From: Verrucomicrobiales bacterium
Lineage (GTDB): Bacteria; Verrucomicrobiota; Verrucomicrobiia; Verrucomicrobiales; DEV007
NCBI GenBank assembly: GCA_028033615.1
Contig: JAOFDG010000010.1
Coordinates: forward strand, 1-44,310
Length of the DNA: 44,310 bases
Direction of reading: 5' to 3'
Below, piece by piece: positions 18,091-26,368 of the stretch. The notes under the pieces are model-generated. The model saw only the letters and a list, made by a program, of their open reading frames with translations. It ran no database searches and was not told the DNA's origin. Each line of letters starts with the position of its first letter. Within the stretch, counting starts at the first letter, position 1. The translations under genes and the position numbers were made by a program.

Positions 18091-19134
18091 TTAATTGGCT
18101 TTGAAGCTTCTTAGTGAATCTAGTTTACCCATTGCTGTGCCATCTTTTATACAGCGTTGAGCGATTTCTAATCCATGGCCAATGTCAGATGCGATGCCGG
18201 TAACAACAAAACCGGCTGCTGCGTTAAGAGCAATAATATCCCTCTTTGGTCCATCATCTTCATTACTTAAAATAGAGTTAATGATAGCTGCATTTTCTTT
18301 GGGGTCCCCTCCCTTTAAATCATCAAGGGTGCAAGGTGATAAATCAAAGTCTTCTGGTCTTATTGAGAACTCATTAACCTCATCAGAACCCCATTCAGAA
18401 ACTTTTGTCTCCGAGCAGAGAGACAATTCATCCATACCTTCATTGTTTGGTCCTTTACCATGAACTGCCCAGGCCCTTTTTCTGCCAAGCTTCCCAAGAA
18501 TGTCTGCGAAAGTAGATGTTAATTCAGGGTCAAAGACACCGACTAATTGGTAGTCCAGTTTGACTGGATTAAGAAGAGGTCCGATCAAATTAAAAACTGT
18601 TCGTATACCTTCACTAGCTAATTCTTTTCTTACGGGAACGACAGCCTTGAATGCAGGGTGATATAATGGAGCAAATAGAAAACCTGCCCCCTCCCTTATG
18701 ACGCATTGTCGAAGGTCCTGAACGGGTAGGTCTATCGGAACACCAAGCTCTTCGAGTACATCAGCGCCGCCACTCTTTGAGGTGATTCCGCGGTTGCCAT
18801 GCTTAACAACTGTTGCCCCTCCTGCAGCAAGGACAAAGACTGAGGCCGTTGAAATATTAAAGAGATCAAGCTTATCGCCTCCCGTTCCACAAACATCAAT
18901 GCTGGGCCCTTGGCAGTCATCTGGGCCAAACCTTGGATCAACGGCGTGATTTAGGAAGGACTTAACAAAACCGGCGATTTCTGAGGGAGTTTCTCCTTTA
19001 TGAGCAAGTTCTTTTAAAAATTGGGTTTTTGAAGAAATATCACCATTTTCACTTAGTAATTGATTTGCAGCTAATTCTATTTGTTCTGCATTCAGTTCAT
19101 TTCCTGATCTTAAAGTCTCTATTAGCTCAAGCAT
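18091..19134 (-). CDS. trpD: Anthranilate phosphoribosyltransferase
   Basis: A 347-residue enzyme of normal length. It carries CGTGGDKLDLFNIST (PRPP-binding glycine loop), KHGNRGITSKSGGADVLEELG, and the RTVFNLIGPLLNP motif typical of TrpD. It transfers the phosphoribosyl group from PRPP to anthranilate in tryptophan synthesis. No other trp gene is nearby, so the pathway is scattered in this genome. It is transcribed leftward, convergent with the rhomboid-like gene. Confidence 0.97.
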   Translation of the reverse strand: MLELIETLRSGNELNAEQIELAANQLLSENGDISSKTQFLKELAHKGETPSEIAGFVKSFLNHAVDPRFGPDDCQGPSIDVCGTGGDKLDLFNISTASVFVLAAGGATVVKHGNRGITSKSGGADVLEELGVPIDLPVQDLRQCVIREGAGFLFAPLYHPAFKAVVPVRKELASEGIRTVFNLIGPLLNPVKLDYQLVGVFDPELTSTFADILGKLGRKRAWAVHGKGPNNEGMDELSLCSETKVSEWGSDEVNEFSIRPEDFDLSPCTLDDLKGGDPKENAAIINSILSNEDDGPKRDIIALNAAAGFVVTGIASDIGHGLEIAQRCIKDGTAMGKLDSLRSFKAN

Positions 19135-19247
19135 ATTAGTATGATATAACTAATTAAATATTTGAGCATAGCTAAAAATGACAGATTATTTATTGAATTT
19201 GGATTTGAATTATTTGACCAATCCAGTTTCTATATAAATTAATAAAA

Positions 19248-19805
19248 GTGAGTTTCGAAGAGTCTGAGCAATTATGTTTAAAGGGATCGTTGATCCTTGC
19301 TGATCCGTCGCTTACAGATCCTGGTTTTGAGAAGAGTGTTTTACTTTTAACTAATCACCAGCAGGATGATGGATCAGCTGGGTTTATTTTAAATAAACCC
19401 ATGGGTAAAAAGGTCTCAGATTTAATTCAGATCGACGAAATGAGAGAGCTCGGTGACTTACCAGTTTTTTTAGGTGGTCCCGTCAGCTCAGATCAATTGA
19501 CGTTTGCCTCCATTAACTGGGATGCTAAAGATGAGGAATTAGGATACGATACTCATTTATCCTCGGAAGAAGCATTGCACCGTCTTAGAGAAGGTTTCTT
19601 TATTAGGGCGTTTGTTGGTTACTCTGGTTGGGCAGAGGGTCAGTTAGAGCACGAATTGAAACAGAATTCTTGGATCACGCGAAAGCCTGTTCCGATCGCA
19701 GCCAGTCTTGATGCTGACGAGGAGTTATGGAGAGACCTGCTCTCTTCAATGGGACCGTACTACAAAATGCTCGCCTCTTTCACTGATCGGCCGGAATTGA
19801 ATTAA
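19248..19805 (+). CDS. YqgE/AlgH (UPF0301) family protein
   Basis: A 185-residue protein starting with GTG. The opening LKGSLILADPSLTDPGFEKSV, the GFILNKPMG motif, and later LGGPVSSDQL and GYSGWAEGQLEHE are diagnostic of the YqgE/AlgH family. It is a soluble protein of unsettled biochemical function; AlgH was named for a regulatory effect on alginate in Pseudomonas, which need not apply here. The length is typical for the family. It is divergent from trpD. Confidence 0.94.
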   Translation: MSFEESEQLCLKGSLILADPSLTDPGFEKSVLLLTNHQQDDGSAGFILNKPMGKKVSDLIQIDEMRELGDLPVFLGGPVSSDQLTFASINWDAKDEELGYDTHLSSEEALHRLREGFFIRAFVGYSGWAEGQLEHELKQNSWITRKPVPIAASLDADEELWRDLLSSMGPYYKMLASFTDRPELN

Positions 19806-19823
19806 GGTAGTAAGCTTAAGTGT

Positions 19824-21626
19824 TTAGGCACTACGAGTGATTCTTTTCCAAATAGATTCAAGCTCGGGAGCGATTTCAGAGAAGACTTTACCTTCATCGT
19901 CTGATTCTTGGATGACTGTATTCCCTGCGGCTAACGATGCGAGCTCTGCCCTACTAAGATCGATTATGTTAACCTTTTCTTTTATAGATTGATTAAATTT
20001 TTCCGAGTCTGGAAATGAGAATGCGATAATTTTTGATGTATTCGCTGATGATTCCTCTGAAGTCTTTATAATCTTATTCCAATAGCTTATTTTGTCAGGA
20101 GTTTCGAATCCAAAAATGAATTCAGTGTCATAGGAAAGCCATGAAGTGGCTGAAGATTTTTGGTCAATTTTTATCTCTCTATGTTTGATGACAGGAGATC
20201 TTTTTGCTGCAATCTCAAGAGTGTACTTAAGAGCTTCAATATCGAATAAGCTTTGCCCGCTTGAGTAAAGTTCATCTCTGTGCTGAACAAAGTCCTTCAC
20301 AGAATCTGGTGCTGAGTTCTCTATATATTTGAAAGGTGGCTCTAAATTCTTTGAAGCTTTGACAGGCTGATCTGGTTCAATGCTTGCACGACTTCTTTTA
20401 TTAACCGATTTCATCATCTCTGATATTGAGCTGATCGTCGGAGAATCATCATTGATGAGACTAGCTTTTGAAGCATTTTTGGATTCGTGAAGCTGCTCAC
20501 GTTGATTCTCCATTTGTTGCCATTGAGATGAAGCTGTTCTTAAAATGCCTCGGATTGAGGGTTTGCCCTCATTAGGTTCAGAATAAAACGTGCTCTCTAA
20601 ATTAATTCCCTGAATGATAGCCTCTGCAGTCTCAGAATCCTGTCCTGCAAGCTTCATTCGCTCCCTGATAAGATTCCGCGCTGATTGTAAATTAATTCCA
20701 TTTAGTCTTAGGTTTGATTCATTAATTCGATCGCGTAAGGCGCTAGGAATTGATTCTTTGAAACATGAATGCCAAAGGTCATCATTAATCGCAAAAATTG
20801 TAACTACAGAAAGGTTAGAGCTATCGATTTTTGAAATAAGTTGTGCAATTTTTAATCCTTTTTGTTGATCGCCAAAAAGGCTATCCATGTGATCGAAAAC
20901 AAGAATTAATGAGTGATCCTTTGAAAATATTTTTTCAAAATCCTCAAGTCGATCTTGTGCTTCACGATCTGGGAGAGCCTTTATATTTTTTAGTGCGTTT
21001 TTTGAGTTGTCTAATTCGCATTCGTATAATGTTTTAATCCAAAAATCACAAGACTCTTTGGACACGCCTGTAAGATCACTCATTGAATTAATGAGGTGAG
21101 GAAATAATGCGTTGATATTTCCTTTGAACCATTTAGCAATCAAAGATTTTTCATCCTTGAAATCTAACATCCTAATATTGTGTTGGCTTAGGGCATTAGT
21201 AGCGCTGCCTATGTTAGCAACCGGCACAATTCCCTTTTTAATTAAATCACAGATGAGGGATGCAAATAAATTTCTAACTGGGTAGTTAATAGATGTTTTT
21301 CCGTATAGTGACTCTATCGCTAATCTTAGGATTTCATCAAAGTTGAAATGCTCAATTTTGTTCAATGGAAGCTCTAAAATGACGTTATTTAATGCTGTTT
21401 CTTTTAGAGCTTTAGCAATTAGATGAGATTTACCGTGACCAGCTTCTGGTGAACTGACCATGATTGTTTTAGCATTCCTTCCAACCGCTAGCTTTGTAGA
21501 GGTTATGGCACTGCTCAACCTTTCGAGGTGATCAGGATATAGTACATACTCATTGAGCCGGCTTTGATCTCCTTGAGTGTGAAAAATTGAATCCTCAAAT
21601 GGATTGTTTTTTTCATTTTTCAGCAA
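19824..21626 (-). CDS. AAA/STAND-like P-loop ATPase of unknown function
   Basis: A 600-residue protein. The Walker A region reads SPEAGHGKSH (Lys66), with Pro instead of the usual first Gly. Walker B is LILVFDHMD (239-247), followed by a sensor-1-like Asn in FAINDD and an Arg-containing SALRDRINES that could be the Arg finger. A low-complexity linker (about 375-430) leads to a C-terminal alpha/beta domain (about 450-575) that I do not recognise. No transmembrane segment is seen. The start is TTG, supported by AAAGGAG ten bases upstream. It resembles stand-alone ATPases that load or sense partners on DNA or protein, but no partner gene is adjacent: yqgE converges with it and the regulator operon diverges from it. 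Confidence 0.75.
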   Translation of the reverse strand: MLKNEKNNPFEDSIFHTQGDQSRLNEYVLYPDHLERLSSAITSTKLAVGRNAKTIMVSSPEAGHGKSHLIAKALKETALNNVILELPLNKIEHFNFDEILRLAIESLYGKTSINYPVRNLFASLICDLIKKGIVPVANIGSATNALSQHNIRMLDFKDEKSLIAKWFKGNINALFPHLINSMSDLTGVSKESCDFWIKTLYECELDNSKNALKNIKALPDREAQDRLEDFEKIFSKDHSLILVFDHMDSLFGDQQKGLKIAQLISKIDSSNLSVVTIFAINDDLWHSCFKESIPSALRDRINESNLRLNGINLQSARNLIRERMKLAGQDSETAEAIIQGINLESTFYSEPNEGKPSIRGILRTASSQWQQMENQREQLHESKNASKASLINDDSPTISSISEMMKSVNKRSRASIEPDQPVKASKNLEPPFKYIENSAPDSVKDFVQHRDELYSSGQSLFDIEALKYTLEIAAKRSPVIKHREIKIDQKSSATSWLSYDTEFIFGFETPDKISYWNKIIKTSEESSANTSKIIAFSFPDSEKFNQSIKEKVNIIDLSRAELASLAAGNTVIQESDDEGKVFSEIAPELESIWKRITRSA

Positions 21627-21762
21627 TTCAGTGAGGCTCCTTTCTAACTTTAGAATATTTTATATTGGCCCGATTTTATTCAATGAATCTAATATTTACA
21701 CGTTAAAAGATTCAAAAATGGTGGATTTTTATTATTGATTCAAAATTTACTTGTAAAGTGAA

Positions 21763-21777
21763 CTTTGTAATACAAAG
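21763..21777. promoter_or_regulatory. Operator-like inverted repeat upstream of the membrane protein/regulator operon
   Basis: The sequence CTTTGTAATACAAAG is a perfect 7+1+7 palindrome ending 8 bp before the ATG at 21786. A TTTACT (21746-21751) and TAATAC (21768-21773) could be the -35 and -10, with a 16-bp gap. The palindrome would then cover the -10 and block RNA polymerase. A matching element lies upstream of ispH. Confidence 0.7.
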
Positions 21778-21785
21778 TAAATATT

Positions 21786-22424
21786 ATGAATGATTCTGAA
21801 AAAGCGCTCGATCAGCTAAAGGTCATCAGAAGTATGATGGAAAGGGCAACTGTTTATAGGGCATTGTCCGCTCCTGCAGCAATATTTGGTGGAATTCTAG
21901 CAGTAGTTGTTGGTTGTTATTTTTATATTCAGGAAAAGAATGGAGTGTTTGTGAGTGGGAGCCAATATTTTTGGACGTGGGTAGTTGCTCTAATAGTTGG
22001 TGATAGCTTTAATGGATTTTTACTATTACGAAGAGCAAAGTCTGAAGGGAAAAAGTTTATTTCTCCTGGCTTAAAACTCACTTTTTTGAAGACCGCTCCT
22101 GCGGTCATTGCTGGAGGCCTTATTTCGTTTGAGGCTGCAAAGGGGTTAGACCTTGAGCTTTGCACTTTCGTATGGATTTTGTGTTACGGTGCAGCAATAC
22201 TGGCAATGGGTGAAGTGGCGCCACGTTCACTTAAACGATTAGGTTGGGCATTTATCATTTCAGGGGCCTTGCTGTTTTTAGTTTGGATGAAATTTAAGGC
22301 GGCTCTTTCTGCTGTTCTTGGAGTAGATTACTTGGGGTCCGCCTCGATTATGATGATGCTCACTTTTGGAATGCTACATATCGGTCATGGTATAGGTGTG
22401 TTATTACGAAAGGGGAAAAAATAA
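21786..22424 (+). CDS. Integral membrane protein paired with a winged-helix regulator
   Basis: A 212-residue protein with about five or six hydrophobic segments starting at about residue 25 (APAAIFGGILAVVVGCYFYI) and ending with a Gly/His-rich MMMLTFGMLHIGHGIGVLL helix. No catalytic motif is recognised. It is 15 bp upstream of a small winged-helix regulator. This pairing of a multi-pass membrane protein with a small winged-helix protein is common, and the membrane protein may modulate the regulator. Expression is probably repressed through the palindrome just upstream. The cytosolic function is unknown. Confidence 0.75.
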   Translation: MNDSEKALDQLKVIRSMMERATVYRALSAPAAIFGGILAVVVGCYFYIQEKNGVFVSGSQYFWTWVVALIVGDSFNGFLLLRRAKSEGKKFISPGLKLTFLKTAPAVIAGGLISFEAAKGLDLELCTFVWILCYGAAILAMGEVAPRSLKRLGWAFIISGALLFLVWMKFKAALSAVLGVDYLGSASIMMMLTFGMLHIGHGIGVLLRKGKK

Positions 22425-22439
22425 TTGTTTTAGAACTAA

Positions 22440-22736
22440 ATGATAGATTTTGATAAATTAGACAAAATCATTCATGAGAAAGGAAGGCTTTCTATCATGA
22501 CGCTCCTCTCTTCTAGAGGGACTTGGAATTTTCAGGATATTAAAGAGGAACTTAAAATGAGTGATGGTAACTTAATCACTCATCTGAGATCTTTGCAGAA
22601 GGCAGGATATTTAAACAAGGAGAAAGAATTAAAGGGAAGAAAGGTAACGAATTACTTTCTAACAGCTAAAGGGAAGAAATCCTTCAATAGGTATCTTAAT
22701 CTTTTGGAGGAAATTGTTAAACAGGGAGGAAGTTAA
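22440..22736 (+). CDS. Winged-helix transcriptional regulator (HTH_34/MarR-like)
   Basis: A 98-residue, single-domain winged helix. The recognition region is LKMSDGNLITHLRSLQKAGYL (about residues 39-59), followed by the wing KGRKVTNYFLTAKGK and a dimerisation helix. The pattern matches small ArsR/MarR-like 'winged helix DNA-binding domain' proteins (Pfam HTH_34, recalled from memory). No metal-binding Cys/His cluster is visible. As a dimer it would be a good candidate to bind the two 15-bp palindromes at 21763 and 22754, one in front of its own operon and one in front of ispH. Confidence 0.88.
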   Translation: MIDFDKLDKIIHEKGRLSIMTLLSSRGTWNFQDIKEELKMSDGNLITHLRSLQKAGYLNKEKELKGRKVTNYFLTAKGKKSFNRYLNLLEEIVKQGGS

Positions 22737-22753
22737 ATTTTTTTGAAAGAAAG

Positions 22754-22768
22754 CTTTGTCGTACAAAG
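22754..22768. promoter_or_regulatory. Operator-like inverted repeat upstream of ispH
   Basis: CTTTGTCGTACAAAG has 6-bp arms and a 3-bp centre, the same arms and spacing as the palindrome at 21763-21777. It sits 18 bp after the stop of the regulator gene and 29 bp before the ispH ATG. A -10-like TATTAT follows at 22769-22774. A longer ispH reading frame from a TTG at 22756 would translate the operator itself, which argues against that start. Confidence 0.65.
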
Positions 22769-22797
22769 TATTATTATTAATGCAATCAGTAAATATT

Positions 22798-23691
22798 ATG
22801 AATGAACCAAATTTTAATGTGCACCTCGCTTCCCACTATGGAGTCTGTTTTGGTGTAAGAGATGCCATAGATGCGACTCGAAAAACTTTTAACGAGGGTA
22901 AGGTGACTGTTCTTGGTCAATTAGTTCATAATCCCATTGTTGATGATGAGCTCAAACGTAATCATGTGAGAAGTGGCAAGCTGCGCGATCCCTCTGAAGA
23001 CATTACTGGAACAGTTATCATTACTGCTCACGGAGCATCGAATCTTGATAAAGATGCTTGGCGTTCACCAAACAGGAAAATTGTTGATACAACGTGCCCT
23101 CTTGTCAGGAAGGCGCATGACAATTTGTTTAAGCTAGTTGAATTAGGTTATTTTCCGGTAGTGATAGGTAAAAAAGGTCACGTCGAGGTCGAAGGTCTAG
23201 TTGGAGACTTTCCACAGGCCTTAGTAATAGAAAAATCGTCAGATTTAAAAAAGCTTCCAGATGTAAAGAAGATTGGAGTCGTATCTCAGACTACGCAAAG
23301 AAGTGATTATGTTGACGGTGTTATTGAAAGTATTCGATCTCATTCACCAGAGGCTGAGGTAAAATTTATAGATACGATTTGTTCGCCAACAAAAAATAGA
23401 CAGAAATCAGTGAGAGAATTGGCTCAATTCTGTGATGCAATTGTCGTCGTAGGTGGAGAAAATAGTAATAACACAAGACAACTAGTTACGACTGTTGAAG
23501 AGTTAGGCTCAAGGGCCATTCATATACAAAAGGCATCCGATTTAGATGCCGATTGGTTTGAGGCTTGCAGTGAGGTAGGGTTAACTGCAGGAACTTCTAC
23601 TTTGAAGGAAACTGTTCAGGTTGTATTAGAGAAATTGAAGTTGATCGCACGTGATATTTATTCTGATAAACTCGAAAAAATAGCCTACTAA
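22798..23691 (+). CDS. ispH: 4-hydroxy-3-methylbut-2-enyl diphosphate reductase
   Basis: A 297-residue IspH/LytB, the last enzyme of the methylerythritol phosphate route, making IPP and DMAPP. The three Fe-S cluster cysteines are present: Cys17 (GVCFGV), Cys100 (TTCPLV) and Cys195 (TICSPTKNRQ). The conserved His of LVHNP, TAHGAS and KKGHVEVEG (His44, His78, His128) and the Glu after the last (Glu130) are also there. I chose the ATG at 22798 because it puts the first Cys at the usual place and because its surroundings match the start of the gene at 21786 over 18 nt; an in-frame ATG at 22780 is possible. Regulation through the upstream palindrome is inferred. Confidence 0.96.
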   Translation: MNEPNFNVHLASHYGVCFGVRDAIDATRKTFNEGKVTVLGQLVHNPIVDDELKRNHVRSGKLRDPSEDITGTVIITAHGASNLDKDAWRSPNRKIVDTTCPLVRKAHDNLFKLVELGYFPVVIGKKGHVEVEGLVGDFPQALVIEKSSDLKKLPDVKKIGVVSQTTQRSDYVDGVIESIRSHSPEAEVKFIDTICSPTKNRQKSVRELAQFCDAIVVVGGENSNNTRQLVTTVEELGSRAIHIQKASDLDADWFEACSEVGLTAGTSTLKETVQVVLEKLKLIARDIYSDKLEKIAY

Positions 23692-23713
23692 AGTCCCTTT
23701 ACTGGAAAAATTA

Positions 23714-23728
23714 CTAATAGATTATTAG
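23714..23728. promoter_or_regulatory. Small inverted repeat in the gap after ispH
   Basis: CTAATA-GAT-TATTAG is a 6+3+6 inverted repeat in the 89-bp gap between ispH and the next gene. It could be an operator or a weak hairpin; only four T follow, after a GAA. This is weak evidence. Confidence 0.3.
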
Positions 23729-23780
23729 GAATTTTGGATCGATGTTGATTTTTCGTGTCTGAAGCTTTAATTTTATTCTT

Positions 23781-24905
23781 ATGAAGTCTCTAAAACTCTG
23801 TTCTTTGGTAATGCTTTTGATATTACCGTTTGGCTCAATTTCGGCCCAAGATCAGCCTCTTACGGCTACCGAGAAAGCCCAAATGCTTGATACTATTAAA
23901 AAGATAAAGACCGGAGTCATTAAAGGAAGATCAGGAGTTAACAGTTCTGCTTTATCAGCTTATCGTGCTGCTGCGACATCTGGTACTTCTGCCTATGACT
24001 TTTACTTAAAGTGTTATAAGGAAATTAACTTTACTAGAAAGGGAGCAAAAGAATCTGAATATCGTGATTGGAGAACAAAAAACAAGGAGTACTTAAGCTC
24101 AAGGGAGCACTCTTCTGCAAGAAGGCTACAATTGCAGTTTCTAATTTTGACAATTAGGGCGGCAAATCTAGAAGAGGATGAGCGTGAGAGTTTAATCCCA
24201 GAACTTATTACCTTAATGGATAATTGTATTTCTGCTTATCCTTATCTTGGAAAGTCTCAAAGAATACTTAGCGCTTCAGCGACTGGGTCCACATTTGCTG
24301 AAGTTTATGATTTGTCCTCGACTCTAGTGGGTCTTAAAAATTGGCCAAGAGCGCCAATGGATGTTAGCGGGATTTATGAATCAACTATAATGCCCACTTA
24401 CCGGACACCTGACAGAGTTAAGGAATTGATGCAGGCTTGGGATAAAAGAATTTCTCAGGAAATTAAACTTGTTGCTGCTGCTAACAGTACTGAAGCAGAA
24501 GCCGGCTTTACTAATAAAACCTTACCGAAGCTTAAATGGCTTAAATATATGGATATGCTCAGAGCCGGTAAGAACAGAGAAGCTTTAACAGCAATGGTTG
24601 CTCTTGTTAGAAGTAATCCAGATCATGAAGATATTGATGCTTGGTTAGAGGAAGTTGAAGGATATTTATCTGGAAAATTAGTTCCTGGAACTTTTGAGGA
24701 TGCAGAAAAAGAAAGAAAGGCCTCGGAATTGGCAAAGCAAAAATCAAAAGCTTCAAGCGATAGAGCGACTAGTAATCCTACTCTTGAGAATGCGAGAAAA
24801 GCCTTAGAGGGCCTTAATCGTGGGGGAGGGCGAAATGGTGGCAGGCGAGGAATCCCTGAAGACGTAGATTTAGATCAAATTAGGGATCTCTTTAATCGAC
24901 GTTAG
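23781..24905 (+). CDS. Exported hypothetical protein
   Basis: A 374-residue protein with a clear signal peptide (1-22, ending SISAQ). I do not recognise the rest. It is largely helical, with many Lys/Arg/Glu (for example around AKESEYRDWRTKNKEYL), a central Thr/Pro-rich part, a Ser/Lys-rich stretch at about 310-330 and a Gly/Arg-rich tail (about 345-360, GGGRNGGRRG) before a last acidic helix. Composition suggests a periplasmic helical protein, perhaps of the kind restricted to Verrucomicrobia. It follows ispH by 89 bp with its own likely promoter. Confidence 0.6.
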   Translation: MKSLKLCSLVMLLILPFGSISAQDQPLTATEKAQMLDTIKKIKTGVIKGRSGVNSSALSAYRAAATSGTSAYDFYLKCYKEINFTRKGAKESEYRDWRTKNKEYLSSREHSSARRLQLQFLILTIRAANLEEDERESLIPELITLMDNCISAYPYLGKSQRILSASATGSTFAEVYDLSSTLVGLKNWPRAPMDVSGIYESTIMPTYRTPDRVKELMQAWDKRISQEIKLVAAANSTEAEAGFTNKTLPKLKWLKYMDMLRAGKNREALTAMVALVRSNPDHEDIDAWLEEVEGYLSGKLVPGTFEDAEKERKASELAKQKSKASSDRATSNPTLENARKALEGLNRGGGRNGGRRGIPEDVDLDQIRDLFNRR

Positions 24906-24978
24906 TCATCAGCATTATTTCATAAAATTCACGTAATAAGTCGCAAGATTAATTTTTTGTTCGAATTTAAGACGCTTC

Positions 24979-25005
24979 TTGACTTTTAGTAAAGATATGT
25001 AAAAT
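24979..25005 (+). promoter_or_regulatory. Candidate promoter of the LysM lipoprotein gene
   Basis: TTGACT (24979-24984) and TAAAAT (25000-25005) are separated by 15 bp, shorter than the ideal 17, and lie 25 bp before the ATG. The -35 match to TTGACA is good. No experimental support. Confidence 0.4.
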
Positions 25006-25030
25006 ATCTGCTCATCTAAGCCTTTTATTT

Positions 25031-25432
25031 ATGAAGAATTATATAAGCATAACTGCACTATTACTCATTTCACTCATCAGTGTTTCTTGCACCGGTAACA
25101 AAAAAACTGGAGTCAGCGTCTACAAACAAAAGGGGCAGCCATACGGAGACCCTTATGCTTCCAACAATGATTTTTACAACCAACCCATAGGTGATCCGTA
25201 TGTTCCTCCGACCGGTGACGATTTTGGAATTGCGCCTCCTGCACCTGTTAAAAATTATAGCCCTCAGCCGGTATACACACCACCGCCTTCAAAAAGTGTT
25301 CATAAGGTAGCTAAGGGAGATACTCTTTACAGCATTTCGAGGAATTATGGAACATCTGTTGCTGCTCTGAGACAGGCTAATGGGATCAATGGCAGTCTTA
25401 TTAGGATTGGAGAAAGAATAATGATTCCTTAG
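25031..25432 (+). CDS. LysM-domain lipoprotein
   Basis: A 133-residue protein with a lipoprotein signal (lipobox SVSC, Cys20 as the lipid site), a Pro/Tyr-rich flexible linker (about 35-90) and one C-terminal LysM domain (about 92-133, KGDTLYSISRNYGTS then NGSLIRIGERIMIP). LysM binds the GlcNAc of peptidoglycan, so the protein should tether the outer membrane, or a partner, to the wall. It lacks any catalytic domain. A strong terminator follows, so it is probably a single-gene unit. Confidence 0.93.
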   Translation: MKNYISITALLLISLISVSCTGNKKTGVSVYKQKGQPYGDPYASNNDFYNQPIGDPYVPPTGDDFGIAPPAPVKNYSPQPVYTPPPSKSVHKVAKGDTLYSISRNYGTSVAALRQANGINGSLIRIGERIMIP

Positions 25433-25451
25433 ATTTTTGAATTTTATTTTC

Positions 25452-25487
25452 AAAGCAGTTCTCCTTCAAGGGGAGCTGCTTTTTTTA
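25452..25487 (+). terminator. Rho-independent terminator after the LysM gene
   Basis: A 13-bp stem (AAAGCAGTTCTCC with GGGGAGCTGCTTT, two G-T pairs) closes a TTCAA loop at 25452-25482 and is followed by five more T up to 25487. It ends at the stop of the convergent epimerase-like gene and may also stop transcripts from that side, less strongly because the opposite side has no clean T-run. Confidence 0.85.
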
Positions 25488-26300
25488 TTTTCCAAATGCA
25501 GCTTTAAGGAATTCAATGCTCTCCTTAGCAATTGTTTCAGGGTCGGGAGTATAATCAAAAACTTCAACGGAAACAAACCTATCGTACTCAATAGATTGGA
25601 GTGATTCCACGATTGGGGAATAGTCCACATCCCCGGTTCCAGGTCCTCTTAAGTTAGGGTCATTAGCATGAAAATGAGCGATGTAATCTTTACTTTCTAA
25701 TATGATTTGAGAAATAGGTTTAGATTCATCGCTCATTGCTTTTACATCAAGGTGTAGTTTGCAAGCCGGGCTACTAACCTCTTCAATTAAGTTTATAGTT
25801 TCCTCTGCGGTATTAAGAAAATTTGTTTCTTTTTTTGCTAATGGCTCCATAGCTATAGTCACCCCTAATTCGAGGGCAGTTTCAGATATTTTTGATAGAG
25901 TTTCAGCGGCTCTTTTCACAGCATCTTTCCTATCCCAATCAGGAGCAATGTTTCTTTGATTTGGACTTCCCCAGACCATAATATTACCTCCCATCGCTGC
26001 ACAAATCCTAGCAAGGTGCTGGCCAAAATGAATTGTGTCTTTTTGGAGCAATTTATCATCGCTTGTTAAATGCAGCCATGAAGGTTTGACCAGTAGCCAG
26101 TGCAGACCAACGACCTCTAGCCCTGCTGACTTGGCTTGATTGCCAAAGTTTTCGGCCTCCTTTTCAGTTATATCACGTGGATCTTCTTTTAGAGTGAATG
26201 GAGCTATTTCAACCCCGTCATAACCGCTTTTGGCTATGTGATCACAGGTGGCATTAAAATCCCAATTTCCATACGTTTCATTACATAAAGCAAACTTCAT
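25485..26300 (-). CDS. Sugar phosphate isomerase/epimerase-like TIM-barrel protein
   Basis: A 271-residue protein of the AP-endonuclease-2/xylose-isomerase-like superfamily. Four likely metal ligands are Glu152 (AMEPL), Asp185 (LHLDVKAM), His211 (HFHAND) and Glu246 (VSVEVFDY). These are the same positions I recall for the Mn2+ site of Agrobacterium D-psicose 3-epimerase, which makes a ketose 3-epimerase-type chemistry plausible. There is no signal peptide, so it is cytoplasmic. Substrate unknown. The hairpin shared with the LysM gene lies just past its stop. Confidence 0.82.
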   Translation of the reverse strand: MKFALCNETYGNWDFNATCDHIAKSGYDGVEIAPFTLKEDPRDITEKEAENFGNQAKSAGLEVVGLHWLLVKPSWLHLTSDDKLLQKDTIHFGQHLARICAAMGGNIMVWGSPNQRNIAPDWDRKDAVKRAAETLSKISETALELGVTIAMEPLAKKETNFLNTAEETINLIEEVSSPACKLHLDVKAMSDESKPISQIILESKDYIAHFHANDPNLRGPGTGDVDYSPIVESLQSIEYDRFVSVEVFDYTPDPETIAKESIEFLKAAFGK

Positions 26301-26368
26301 AACTAATCAGACATCTTATTTTCTTTGCCAACTGTCAAGCTAATGAAAATTAAAGTTCAACGGTGGCT

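Noticed and set aside
22756-22797. N-terminal extension of IspH from the TTG at 22756
   Set aside because: It would translate the operator palindrome, and the extension has no family counterpart; the ATG at 22798 fits family length and matches the neighbouring start region.
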